The translations under genes were made by a program, and so were the position numbers. This document shows positions 54,535 through 63,358 of a DNA stretch of 64,000 nt, in pieces. The DNA comes from Spirulina major PCC 6313 (GTDB lineage Bacteria > Cyanobacteriota > Cyanobacteriia > Cyanobacteriales > Spirulinaceae): the NCBI RefSeq assembly GCF_001890765.1, contig NZ_KV878783.1, positions 3,066,771-3,130,770 of the forward strand. Reading direction: 5' to 3'. Under the pieces are notes generated by a model. The model was given only the letters and a program-made list of their open reading frames with translations, did no database searches and was not told the origin of the DNA. The first letter of the stretch is position 1; every line of letters begins with the position of its first letter.

Positions 54535-55698
54535 CTAGGGAGAACCCCATTGACTGTAGTTGTATTCCACCAACGGCACTTCCACCACCTCACTGTAGAG
54601 GTGTTCAAGGCGGGTGATGTTGTAATGGAGCGTGTAGCGATCGAGCACTCGTTCTCGTGCCTTTTGGCCCAGCAATTTCACTAATTCCGGATGATCGCGG
54701 CAAATCGGCAACAGGGTTTTTAACTGGCCCGTCACATCATGGGTATCCATCACCATCCCCGCCCCCTGGTCAATCACTTCCCCATCCGCTCCGGCATCGG
54801 TGGCAATGCAGGCCACCCCGCAGGCCATCGCCTCTAGAAGTGCCAACGATAGCCCTTCCACCAACGACGGCAAGATAAACACATCCGCCGCCCGCAAAAT
54901 CTCAATTCGTCGCTGCTCGTCCGCCTCGTAGCCGTACCAGATGATTCCATCTTGGGGGCCGTAGAACTGTTTCAACGAAGCTGCTAGGGGGCCATCACCC
55001 ACGATCAGGAGTTTCGTTCGGGGGCCCATGGGGGTCTGTTTCCAGGCTTTTAACATCGCTTCCACATTTTTTTCCGTTGCGATCCGTCCCATGTAGACGT
55101 AGAGACGTTCGGCATTGAGGCGGGTTTTGAGGGGGGAGGAACCGGGGAAGTATTTTTGAATATCCACGCCGTTGGGGATGATCGTGACGCGGCGATCGGG
55201 TACACCTAAACGGACGAGGAGGTCTTTTTGGATGTTGGAAAAGACGATGACGCGATCGTAATTAGCCAGAAAGGGGGCGTAAAACTGATAGGTGAGGTAT
55301 TGGGTGCTGGATTTGAGGTTGCGGATTTTGCTGTCAAAGGGGGGGTGGAAGGTGGCCACGAGGGGAATATTCAACGTGGTGCAAATGTCTGGCAGGCGGA
55401 AATCGAGGGTAGAAAGGGTGAGAGAGGCATGGACGAGATCGGGCTTGAGGTGTTGGAGCGATCGCATCAAAACCCGACTCGATTTTAGGGTCGGAATCGT
55501 GTAAACCTGGGATTTGTAGAGAAAGGGCAGGGCGATTTCCGCACAGGACGAGGCCACCGGAGCGTGAGCCGAATCCGGTTGGGCAAAATGGAGAAAACTG
55601 ACCGGATGCCCACGGTCTAAAAGTGCATTGGTAACCTCTCGGCCATAGGTGACATTGCCACAAAACGGCGTTTTTTTTCCCAACCAAGCAATGTGCAT
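54535..55698 (-). CDS. Glycosyltransferase family 4
   Basis: 387 residues, GT-B: N-terminal KKTPFCGNVTYGREVTNALLDRGH, the linker VTIIPNGVDIQKYFPG, and the donor domain YVYMGRIATEKNVEAMLKAW, LLIVGDGPLAASL and FILPSLVEGLSLALLEAMACGVACIATDAGADGEV. Sugar and acceptor unknown; lipid or exopolysaccharide glycosylation likely. Confidence 0.9.
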   Translation of the reverse strand: MHIAWLGKKTPFCGNVTYGREVTNALLDRGHPVSFLHFAQPDSAHAPVASSCAEIALPFLYKSQVYTIPTLKSSRVLMRSLQHLKPDLVHASLTLSTLDFRLPDICTTLNIPLVATFHPPFDSKIRNLKSSTQYLTYQFYAPFLANYDRVIVFSNIQKDLLVRLGVPDRRVTIIPNGVDIQKYFPGSSPLKTRLNAERLYVYMGRIATEKNVEAMLKAWKQTPMGPRTKLLIVGDGPLAASLKQFYGPQDGIIWYGYEADEQRRIEILRAADVFILPSLVEGLSLALLEAMACGVACIATDAGADGEVIDQGAGMVMDTHDVTGQLKTLLPICRDHPELVKLLGQKARERVLDRYTLHYNITRLEHLYSEVVEVPLVEYNYSQWGSP

Positions 55699-55749
55699 GC
55701 ATTCAGAGGAGTGGGCGCAGACTGTTCGTTAAGGAACGCAACATTTGCC

Positions 55750-57150
55750 CTAACTTTCCGTAACATTTGTTGATGTTGATGGTACCACGCCGCTACGGGA
55801 AATAGACCAACTCAGCAAGCCTCCGAGCAAGACAAGGAGAGCTAAAGCGTTTAAAACCGGCTGTAATCCCCAAATTGCCGCCGCTACCCCGGCTAAGGCG
55901 AGGGGAAGGGAGAGGGCAATATTCACGGCGTTGTTTTGCAACCCAAAGACTTTGCCGCGCATGGCCTCTGGCGTTTCCGATTGAATCGTGGTTTGCATCG
56001 GCACGCCCACGAACGCGCCACAGAAGCCCAGGGCAGCGGTGGCCAGGAGTGCGCCCACCAATTGGGTACTCCACCAGGACAGGGCGAATAACGAGAGAGC
56101 CATGCCTAAGCTGCCGAGGAGGGTGAGGGAGAGATGGGGGAAGCGTTGACCCCAATGGCCCAAAATGAACGCCCCGATCGCCATGCCCACGCCCCCAGAG
56201 GCGAGGAGAAACCCGAATTGCTCCGGTTTGAGGCCGGGAATATCGGCGGTGAGGGGGACGGCAAGGACAGCGAGGGCGGCAAAGACGCTAAACAGGATGA
56301 TTAACTGCACCATGGCGTTGCGGACATGGTGATGGTCTTGGAGGTATTGCACGCCGTCTCGAATGTCTTGGAGGACGTGGGGCCGTTCAATATCTAAGCT
56401 GTCGGCGGTTTCGCCGGTTTTGAGGCAGAGGAGCAGGAGACCGGCGATCGCATAGGCTCCGCCGACGAGCAATTCCCGCCCAAATGTCCAGTGAGGATTC
56501 AGGCTTTGGATGCTGCTTTGCACGAGGGCGAGGAGGGGTTCACCGACGGCAAAACCGACGATCAGCAGCACCATCATTGTGGTGGTGTAGAGGGAGTTGG
56601 CGGGGAGGAGTTGCGATCGCGGCACAATCAACGGAATCGCCGTCTGTTCTGCCGGGGCAAAAAACTGCGTCAGGGTAGAGACCAAAAACGTAATCACCAA
56701 CAAGCCCACAAAGCCGATGGGAACCGTCCACACCTTGCCCCAATCCTGCGTTGCCCACAGCAAACCAGGAATCAACAGCACCAAACCACCGCGCCACAGA
56801 TTCGTCCACACCAACACATCCCGCTTCACCCAACGATCCACATAGACCCCCGCCAATGACCCAAACAACACCGCCGGAATCGTAAAGGCAATCATCACCG
56901 CTGATACCCAATTACTAATAAAGTCCTCGTTGGCGTGGAAATGGCTACTGATCAAGGCGATCATCAAGACTAGATACACCTTGTCGGCTAATTGCGAAAA
57001 GATTTGCCCACTCCACAGGACAAGGAAGCGACGATTGCGGAGGATGGGGCCAAAGCCGGGGCCATGGTCGGGGGTTGGATCTGTTTCAGAATCACGGTCA
57101 GGGGATGCCATGGGCAATTCCATTGCATCGGTGTCGTCGAGGGTGCGCAT
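55750..57150 (-). CDS. MFS transporter (exporter type)
   Basis: 466 residues, 12 predicted helices after a short acidic N-terminus (FGPILRNRRFLVLWSGQIFSQLADKVYLVLM). LAGVYVDRWVKRDVLVWTNLWRG is the loop 2-3 motif. Resembles MFS_3/EntS-type drug or metabolite exporters. ATG 57150 is used (57123 possible). A MITE-B copy starts 22 bases upstream, so its promoter may lie within that element. Confidence 0.85.
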   Translation of the reverse strand: MRTLDDTDAMELPMASPDRDSETDPTPDHGPGFGPILRNRRFLVLWSGQIFSQLADKVYLVLMIALISSHFHANEDFISNWVSAVMIAFTIPAVLFGSLAGVYVDRWVKRDVLVWTNLWRGGLVLLIPGLLWATQDWGKVWTVPIGFVGLLVITFLVSTLTQFFAPAEQTAIPLIVPRSQLLPANSLYTTTMMVLLIVGFAVGEPLLALVQSSIQSLNPHWTFGRELLVGGAYAIAGLLLLCLKTGETADSLDIERPHVLQDIRDGVQYLQDHHHVRNAMVQLIILFSVFAALAVLAVPLTADIPGLKPEQFGFLLASGGVGMAIGAFILGHWGQRFPHLSLTLLGSLGMALSLFALSWWSTQLVGALLATAALGFCGAFVGVPMQTTIQSETPEAMRGKVFGLQNNAVNIALSLPLALAGVAAAIWGLQPVLNALALLVLLGGLLSWSISRSGVVPSTSTNVTES

Positions 57151-57171
57151 AAGACTGATTGAAACAACAGA

Positions 57172-57292
57172 GTGCCGCGTCAAGATAAACGATTTGGGTT
57201 TTTGTAGGGTGCTGAAGCGCGAAGCGTAACGCACCGTCCTATTGAGTTTTGGCGATTCAATATGATTCTCAAACTTGGTCTTGATACGGCAA
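57172..57292 (-). mobile_element. MITE-B copy (121 bp)
   Basis: Left GTGCCGCGTCAAGA and right TCTTGATACGGCAA form imperfect terminal inverted repeats. The whole length aligns with the 121-bp copy at 59607 in the opposite sense, including ATATTGAATCGCC and the 33-base core. A clear target duplication is not visible. Confidence 0.8.
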
Positions 57293-57306
57293 GAGCTTAA
57301 ACGTTT

Positions 57307-58104
57307 TTAAAACTCTTCTATGAATAAGGTATCAAGTAATGCAGCCGAACGAATGACATTGCCGAAGTGATATTGCGTATATTGCCGGAGGATGCGTTCG
57401 ATGCCGCGCCAAGCGAGGGTGCTGCCAAGCTGGGGGGAGGCGATTAAGTCGGGGTGGGTTTGGCTGAGTTGTTGGAGGAGGTAGGTTTCGAGGTTGGTGA
57501 GGTAGGCGTGGCAGCGGATCGCGGCGGGGGCGGGCAGGAGAACGAGGCCGCCTTGGTCGAAGTCCAGCCCCACCCGCCAGCGGGGGTTATCGAGGGGAGG
57601 CGCGATCGCTGCCCCCGTCACGCAACAGAGATCCCATTGCGGCGCAATCCCGCCCCAGTGCAGCAGATGGATCACGCCTTGGGTGAGTTGGGCGACGCGG
57701 GTATCGAGGGAGGCGGTGGGGTTGAGGTGGGTGAGGAGGGTGAGGTGTTGGAGCAGGAGGTGATAGAGGTCGGCGGGGCTGTGGTCGCTCTGGGCGAGGG
57801 TGAGAACGAGTTCGGCCCAATATTGCGCGATCGCTAATTTGGCCAGGTCTCGACTGAGGGGCGCGAAGGATTCCCGCGTTTCCGCTTGGATCACCCGATC
57901 GAGCGATCGCCCCTGCACCACCAGCAAATCATTGACCACAAACAACTCTAGCCGCCCCCGCAGGGACGACTTCGGTTTTCGCGCTCCCGGCACTACGGCC
58001 CGCAGTAAACCGCGATCGGGCGAAAGGATCGTGACGAGGCGATCGCTTTCGCCCATGGCCATCCCCTTCAAGACAATGCCCGTGGCGGTATAGGTGCGAC
58101 TCAT
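57307..58104 (-). CDS. recO: DNA repair protein RecO
   Basis: 265 residues: the N-terminal OB fold (YTATGIVLKGMAMGESDRLVTILSPDRGLLRAVVPGARKPKSSLRGRLEL region) and a helical C-terminal domain (LHWGGIAPQWDLCCVTGA, a partially retained Cys site). Loads RecA with RecR in RecF-pathway repair. Confidence 0.93.
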   Translation of the reverse strand: MSRTYTATGIVLKGMAMGESDRLVTILSPDRGLLRAVVPGARKPKSSLRGRLELFVVNDLLVVQGRSLDRVIQAETRESFAPLSRDLAKLAIAQYWAELVLTLAQSDHSPADLYHLLLQHLTLLTHLNPTASLDTRVAQLTQGVIHLLHWGGIAPQWDLCCVTGAAIAPPLDNPRWRVGLDFDQGGLVLLPAPAAIRCHAYLTNLETYLLQQLSQTHPDLIASPQLGSTLAWRGIERILRQYTQYHFGNVIRSAALLDTLFIEEF

Positions 58105-58138
58105 GGCGATCGCCCCCAGCGTTTAACCAAAACAACCC

Positions 58139-59011
58139 CTAGCGATTGGAGAAAATATAACCCACCCCAATCACCAGGCCAAACTCCGCATCATCGCCCA
58201 AAAAACCCACATTCAACCCGGCATTGGCGACCCACTTATCGTTAAATCGCACATCCAGGCCGCCGGTAATCATCGGGCCCACGTTATTGTCCACCCCAGC
58301 ATCCGCTGCCGTGTCATTGGTGGTGAACACCACGCCACCCCCCACGTAGGGACGGAGTAAAGCAGCTTCAAAGGGGTCTACATTGGGCACGGTAAAGTCG
58401 TAGGTGACCGGCACGAGGATCGCCACATTTTCCCCAATAATAGCCCCGGGACGGAGCGACAGATTATCCCCGATCGCAATTTTGGAAATGATCGCAAAAG
58501 AGGTATCGCCAATATCAGTATCACCCTCTAGCCCTAAATTGATCCCCGCTCCCACATAGCTCCAGGGTCGATTCACAAAGAGATTACGATTCACCTGGGC
58601 GACTTCTGGGGGGGCTGTCGTGGCCGTGGTGGGAGTGGTGGGCATCGTGTTGGTGCTGTAACTGGTCAGCGCGATCGCTGAGGTTTTGTCGGTGGCCAGA
58701 TCCGCCAGACTGAGAAATTCGACCTTTGCGTCGTTTTTGGCGGGGGCTTGGTGGTGGGTGGGAATGGCGGTGCGGGTGGGAGGCGCGATCGCTGAAGTGG
58801 GCATCGCTTCAGGCACAGGGATCACGGTGGGGAGTGGCTCCGTCAGGCCACTTTCCGGAAAGGGGAGCGGGGTCGCGACCGCCTCAGCGGTCATCGGCCC
58901 TTCCGGGAACGGGAGCGGTTCGGCCTGGGCCATGGAAGGAAACACGATGGAAGCAATCACACCGGAACTAATTGCGATCGCGGTTAATACGGTTGAGTTC
59001 ATTCTGGTCAC
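58139..59011 (-). CDS. Outer-membrane beta-barrel protein
   Basis: 290 residues: signal peptide (to MAQA ~ residue 30), a ~110-residue Pro/Ala/Thr-rich low-complexity region with PLPFPE(G/S) repeats, then a beta-barrel (PWSYVGAGINLGLEGD, IAIGDNLSLRPGAIIGEN, WVANAGLNVGF, VIGVGYIFSNR ending in an aromatic strand). Porin-like OmpA-type barrel of unknown role. Confidence 0.78.
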   Translation of the reverse strand: MTRMNSTVLTAIAISSGVIASIVFPSMAQAEPLPFPEGPMTAEAVATPLPFPESGLTEPLPTVIPVPEAMPTSAIAPPTRTAIPTHHQAPAKNDAKVEFLSLADLATDKTSAIALTSYSTNTMPTTPTTATTAPPEVAQVNRNLFVNRPWSYVGAGINLGLEGDTDIGDTSFAIISKIAIGDNLSLRPGAIIGENVAILVPVTYDFTVPNVDPFEAALLRPYVGGGVVFTTNDTAADAGVDNNVGPMITGGLDVRFNDKWVANAGLNVGFLGDDAEFGLVIGVGYIFSNR

Positions 59012-59280
59012 TCCTCATGCGAAAAATACGTGCAGGATACACCTTGCTCCTAGTGTACGTGCCAACGCCCAATTCTGAGACCGAGCAATGGCCAGGATCG
59101 ATCCTATCCCGATCAAATGATGACACCGAATCAGATGCGTCTGTTCTCCCCTCGCCTGGCGTAACAGACACGGCAACAGGGCCTCAGTCACGCGGCTCTC
59201 ATCCCGACGCTGACCTTGTCGGTACAGCGCGGGACTTCCCACCGATTAGCTAAAATGAAGAAAAATGCCGTCCTTGCGCT

Positions 59281-59607
59281 ATGAATTCACCCGACTTCCA
59301 ACACCAAAAACGCCGCGTTGAGACTAAAACAGAGCCAACGCCCAAGGCGATGCCCATGGGAACCTTTCGGATTAACTTCATCCTGAACCAAGCCCAGCGG
59401 TGGTTTGACGGTTTGCCGCCGTTGGGCAAGTTGTTCATTGTGCTATTGGGAACCTTTGTGGTGCTCTCGATCCTCAATACCGTGCTGCGCATTTTGAGTG
59501 CGTTGGTGGTGGTGGGGGTGATTGCGATCGCCGTTTACGCCGGCTATCAATTTTTCAAAACCGCCGAGGCCGAGCAATCCCCCCCGCCGGATTCTGGCCA
59601 GTCCTAG
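59281..59607 (+). CDS. Small membrane protein, unknown
   Basis: 108 residues with a basic N-terminus and one or two helices (LFIVLLGTFVVLSILNTVLRILSALVVVGV region), ending in a Pro/Ser tail. Resembles small cyanobacterial envelope proteins but no family is recognised. The last base of its TAG stop is the first base of a MITE-B copy, so the element may have set the C-terminus. Confidence 0.65.
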   Translation: MNSPDFQHQKRRVETKTEPTPKAMPMGTFRINFILNQAQRWFDGLPPLGKLFIVLLGTFVVLSILNTVLRILSALVVVGVIAIAVYAGYQFFKTAEAEQSPPPDSGQS

Positions 59608-59727
59608 TGCCGTGTCAAGGAGTAGTTTTAGAATCTTATTGAATCGCCCAAACTCAATATAACGGTGCGTTACGCTTCGCGCTTCAGCACCCTACGAGTA
59701 TCCTGATTCTTGGCATTGACACGGCAC
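59607..59727 (+). mobile_element. MITE-B copy (121 bp)
   Basis: Perfect 12-bp terminal inverted repeats GTGCCGTGTCAA and TTGACACGGCAC enclose a core with ACGGTGCGTTACGCTTCGC and CACCCTAC. Same length as the 57172 copy. Lies between the small membrane protein and the kinase gene. Confidence 0.88.
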
Positions 59728-59748
59728 GAAACTAACCCGGCTAGGGGC

Positions 59749-61695
59749 CTAGCGTTGGCGCTGGGCGGTGGGCAGATAAAGCGTCACCGTCGTGCCTTGA
59801 TTGACACCGGCACTGGTTAACTCGATCGCCCCGCCCATGAGTTCGAGCAAATTCCGGGCGATCGCTAACCCCAACCCCGCCCCATTCACCTGAGGATTCA
59901 TCAAGACAAAGGGGCGAAACAGTTTTTTCTGCTGTTCGGGCGCAATCCCCACCCCAGTATCTTGAATCGACACCACCGCCCATTGCCCGCTAGAACTGTG
60001 GAGATTTTGTAGCAGCGGCGGCAACGACACATTAGACCCTTGTACTCCTGAATGCATCGCGATCGCTGTCTTGATCGAAATGTGGCCAGCGGGGGTGAAT
60101 TTAATCGCATTGTCTAAAATACTCAAGAAAACCTGGCGCAATTTCACCGGATCAGCATAGATGAGAATATCATCGGGCCAGGCTTGGATGTCCAACAGTA
60201 GCCCCTTCTCCGCTAGGGACATGGTTTCTAAGGCGATCGCATCTTCGAGCACCGTCATTAAGGGAACGCGCTCAATCTCCACATCTAACTGACCCTTTTC
60301 CAACTGGGATAAATCCAAAATATCGTCAATGATGCCCTTGAGAGTGAGCGTGGACTGCCGAGCTTTTTCTAAGAATTCTTGTTCCTCGGCATGGGTGTCA
60401 CAATAACCATCTTGTAGGATTTGCAACGAGCCAATAATGCCGTTTAACGGGGTACGGAGGTTGTGGGAAACGGTGGATAAAAATTCACTTTTGAGTTGAT
60501 TGGCTAACTGCGCTTCTTTCCAAGCGCCTTCGAGTTCTTCTGCCCAGCTAATTAAGCGGCGAATCATGTTATTAATCGCCCCGGCTAACTGATTGAATTC
60601 CTCAATCTGAAAGTTTTTGGGAATGCGTTCGTTGATGTAAAGTTGTTCTTCTTGGAGAACATAGTCGCGTAATTGTTCTACGGGTCGCGCCATGTCGCGG
60701 GCGATGAGGAGGATGGCTCCCACGGTGAGGCCCATCATGGTTACGGTTAAGAGAATCAGCCCGGTGAGGAGGGTGTGGTGGATCTGGCGGATGGGCTTGA
60801 GGGTGTTGGCGAGGGGGGCGATCGCGAACACGACCCAGCGTTCCCTGGTGTTACCGATTAGGGGGTTGGCAATGACCTTGTAACCGGCGATCGATCGCGC
60901 CCCATTGTTTTCAAAATCCACCAACTCCATCACCCCCATCTCACCCACGAGGGATTGATCTAAAATCTCTTGGATTGTTTCGCGATCGTCATCAGACCAT
61001 TGGGCAATGGATCGGCTGCTTTGACCCGATGACCGATGTAGCACTATTGTACCGGTGTCGTCGATGATGACCGGATAGCCCGCGAAGGCGTTGGCGCGGT
61101 CAGCCAACGAATGGGTAAAGGTGGCGCGGGCCACTAAGGCGAGATTACTCGCTGTGGGATTGGCTGCGATCGCCTCCATCGGCAGCGCCAACGCCACGCT
61201 AAACCTAGGTTCGCGATTGGGCGATGGGGGAAGGGGAGCCATGATGGGATCAGGGTGCTCCGGGGACGGTGTGGCAAACACGGGCCAAGACGGGGAGGCG
61301 GGGGGTGCAATGCGCTCCTGGTGACAGGTGCTCGCGAGGACGGTGCGGGTTTGGAGATCTTGGAGTTGTAAACAATCCAGCGCCGGATGGAGGGATTGGC
61401 TAATCGTGGTGAGGGAGGCTTGTACGTCCGATGAGGTGGAACTCAGGGCCGCGAAACTCTGCCGGACTAGGGTGAGTTCGCGGTTAACTTGGGTGATTTC
61501 GTACTCAATATCGTAGCTGTAGCGATCAGCACTGGCGGTTAAATGATTTCCCACGGATTGCCGCATGGCCATGCGTGCTTGGCGGTAGGTCATGCCATAG
61601 GTAATCATGACACCAATCACAAAGGCGGGAACCGTCAAAAACAGCAGTCGGATCAGGAGCAGACGGCGAAAGGAAGAGGGAGAGGGCTGTAGCAT
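59749..61695 (-). CDS. Transmembrane sensor histidine kinase
   Basis: 648 residues: TM1 (~12-32), a large extracytoplasmic sensor region of ~250 residues that resembles a dCache fold (GYPVIIDDTGTIVLHRSSGQ), TM2 (~305-330), HAMP-like linker, HisKA with FLSTVSHNLRTPLNGIIGSL (phospho-His) and HATPase with ILDNAIKFTPAG, QDTGVGIAPEQQ, and NGAGLGLAIARN. No receiver domain, and no response regulator gene is adjacent. Confidence 0.92.
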   Translation of the reverse strand: MLQPSPSSFRRLLLIRLLFLTVPAFVIGVMITYGMTYRQARMAMRQSVGNHLTASADRYSYDIEYEITQVNRELTLVRQSFAALSSTSSDVQASLTTISQSLHPALDCLQLQDLQTRTVLASTCHQERIAPPASPSWPVFATPSPEHPDPIMAPLPPSPNREPRFSVALALPMEAIAANPTASNLALVARATFTHSLADRANAFAGYPVIIDDTGTIVLHRSSGQSSRSIAQWSDDDRETIQEILDQSLVGEMGVMELVDFENNGARSIAGYKVIANPLIGNTRERWVVFAIAPLANTLKPIRQIHHTLLTGLILLTVTMMGLTVGAILLIARDMARPVEQLRDYVLQEEQLYINERIPKNFQIEEFNQLAGAINNMIRRLISWAEELEGAWKEAQLANQLKSEFLSTVSHNLRTPLNGIIGSLQILQDGYCDTHAEEQEFLEKARQSTLTLKGIIDDILDLSQLEKGQLDVEIERVPLMTVLEDAIALETMSLAEKGLLLDIQAWPDDILIYADPVKLRQVFLSILDNAIKFTPAGHISIKTAIAMHSGVQGSNVSLPPLLQNLHSSSGQWAVVSIQDTGVGIAPEQQKKLFRPFVLMNPQVNGAGLGLAIARNLLELMGGAIELTSAGVNQGTTVTLYLPTAQRQR

Positions 61696-61849
61696 ACCGC
61701 AACATGCGCAAAAAAAGAGTCACCAAAGGAAGACGCGATCGCCGTCAAGGGTCATATAGATCCTTACCCATCATCATAGGGGAGGGATTCTCTCTCCGTT
61801 GAGATTCCACCGAATCCACAAATAAATTTAATCGGGAGGACAGGGGCCG

Positions 61850-62506
61850 ATGGTTCATCCTTACTGCACCGTAGTTTTAGCAATTACCGCCGATGGCAAA
61901 CTGAGCGATGCTCCCCTGAGCCCAGCTCGCTTTGGATCAGCGACGGATTTGGCCCACTTAGAAGCTCAGGTGGCCCAAGCGGATGCGGTGCTGTTTGGGG
62001 CCGGCACATTACGGGCCTATCAAACGACGGTGACGGTGCGCGATCGCACCCTCTGCACCCAACGCCACAAGCGCGGCCAAACGCCCCAACCGATCCATTA
62101 CGTCTGTTCCCGGCAGGCTGACCTTGATCCCCGCTGGCGATTTTTTCAACAACCCACCCCACGGGGCTTAATCACCACCACTAGGGGCGCGACTCATTGG
62201 CAGGGACGGCCAGAATTTAACGCGATCATCACCACAGGAGAGGCGATTGACTGGGGTCAGGTGTGCTCAATCCTGGGGGATCAGGGGATCGAGCGGGTGG
62301 CGGTGTTGGGTGGGGGGCAAATCGTCGGATCGCTACTGCGTGGCGGGTGGGTGGATGAACTGTGTTTAACCCTTTGCCCCCTGATTTTGGGGGAGGGTGT
62401 GCCGTGGCTGGCGGAGCAGTTACCGGCGGGGGTGGGGTTGGAGTTGTTGGCCTGTGAGGCGATCGCGTCGGAAGTGTTTTTGCGCTATCGGGTGATGCGG
62501 GGCTAA
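61850..62506 (+). CDS. RibD C-terminal-like reductase
   Basis: 218 residues, dihydrofolate reductase-like fold: [69 protein letters not shown]. It resembles the reductase half of RibD (5-amino-6-ribosylamino-uracil-5'-phosphate reductase) without the deaminase. Its stop overlaps that of rimM tail to tail by 4 bases. Confidence 0.88.
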   Translation: MVHPYCTVVLAITADGKLSDAPLSPARFGSATDLAHLEAQVAQADAVLFGAGTLRAYQTTVTVRDRTLCTQRHKRGQTPQPIHYVCSRQADLDPRWRFFQQPTPRGLITTTRGATHWQGRPEFNAIITTGEAIDWGQVCSILGDQGIERVAVLGGGQIVGSLLRGGWVDELCLTLCPLILGEGVPWLAEQLPAGVGLELLACEAIASEVFLRYRVMRG

Positions 62507-63033
62507 ATCAGGCCCGGCGGTGGGGTGATTTCGAGGCGATCGCCCTCTAGATCCACCACGGGCACGATCGCTTTCACAAACGGGATTAACACCGTTTTGG
62601 TCGGGTCATCGGCACGGCGCACTTCGAGCAAATCATTCCCCGCCGATCGCAGATCGATCACCTCACCGACCACCTCGCCGCTGGCTTGATCAATCACCGT
62701 CAGCCCGATCAGTTCCGCCACATGAAATTCACCCTCTTCAAGTTCCGGCAATTCCGCATCACTGACCAAGAGCGTCGCGCCGCGTAGGGCTTCGGCTTGG
62801 GTGCGATCGCTCACCTCCGCCAACCGCACGATATAAAGGTTTTTCCCCGGCACGGGCCGACCCCGCACCAACTCCACCACCTCCGGCTCTGCCCCCGGTG
62901 CGCGTCGTAACCAACGCTGCCCCGGTTGGGTAAATCGCTCCGGAAAATCCGACAGAGACAACACCCGCACTTCGCCCTGTAACCCTTGGGCCGAAACGAT
63001 AGTGCCAATTTCTAACCAGTCTGCATCAACCAT
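62503..63033 (-). CDS. rimM: Ribosome maturation factor RimM
   Basis: 176 residues: RimM N-domain [30 protein letters not shown] and the PRC-barrel C-domain ([50 protein letters not shown]). Assists 30S subunit assembly. ATG 63033 chosen over the open frame from 63078. Confidence 0.95.
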   Translation of the reverse strand: MVDADWLEIGTIVSAQGLQGEVRVLSLSDFPERFTQPGQRWLRRAPGAEPEVVELVRGRPVPGKNLYIVRLAEVSDRTQAEALRGATLLVSDAELPELEEGEFHVAELIGLTVIDQASGEVVGEVIDLRSAGNDLLEVRRADDPTKTVLIPFVKAIVPVVDLEGDRLEITPPPGLI

Positions 63034-63358
63034 GAGCGATCGCGAATTTTGCCTAGCCAGAATAGCACGAAGCACCACCCATCCACAGCATCGCGCTCCG
63101 AGTCCTCTGCCTAGTGAGAGATATTAGCATTACTGATCTGAGTCTTGGGAAAGATTCAGATTCTCAAACCGTTTTGCCATACTTAGGTTTAAGACAATTA
63201 ACCGAATCTCTTGTCAACACGCCTGACGCTGCTTTACAAAGCTCGCATTTTCAGAACTCAACCGGTAGCGGAATTGCAAATCCCCTAAGTCTGTCTGCGT
63301 CAGTCCCGTCAAATTATTGAGATCACACGTTACTCATTTATCCCCTAATATCCGCACC
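63034..63358. other. Divergent rimM-ggpS promoter region
   Basis: 325 bases. A 68-codon frame from GTG 63114 to 63320 ends 38 bases before ggpS; its coding status is not supported by codon pattern or ribosome site. In Synechocystis a small gene overlaps the ggpS promoter, so the frame deserves a look. No HIP1 cluster or repeat seen. Confidence 0.45.
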
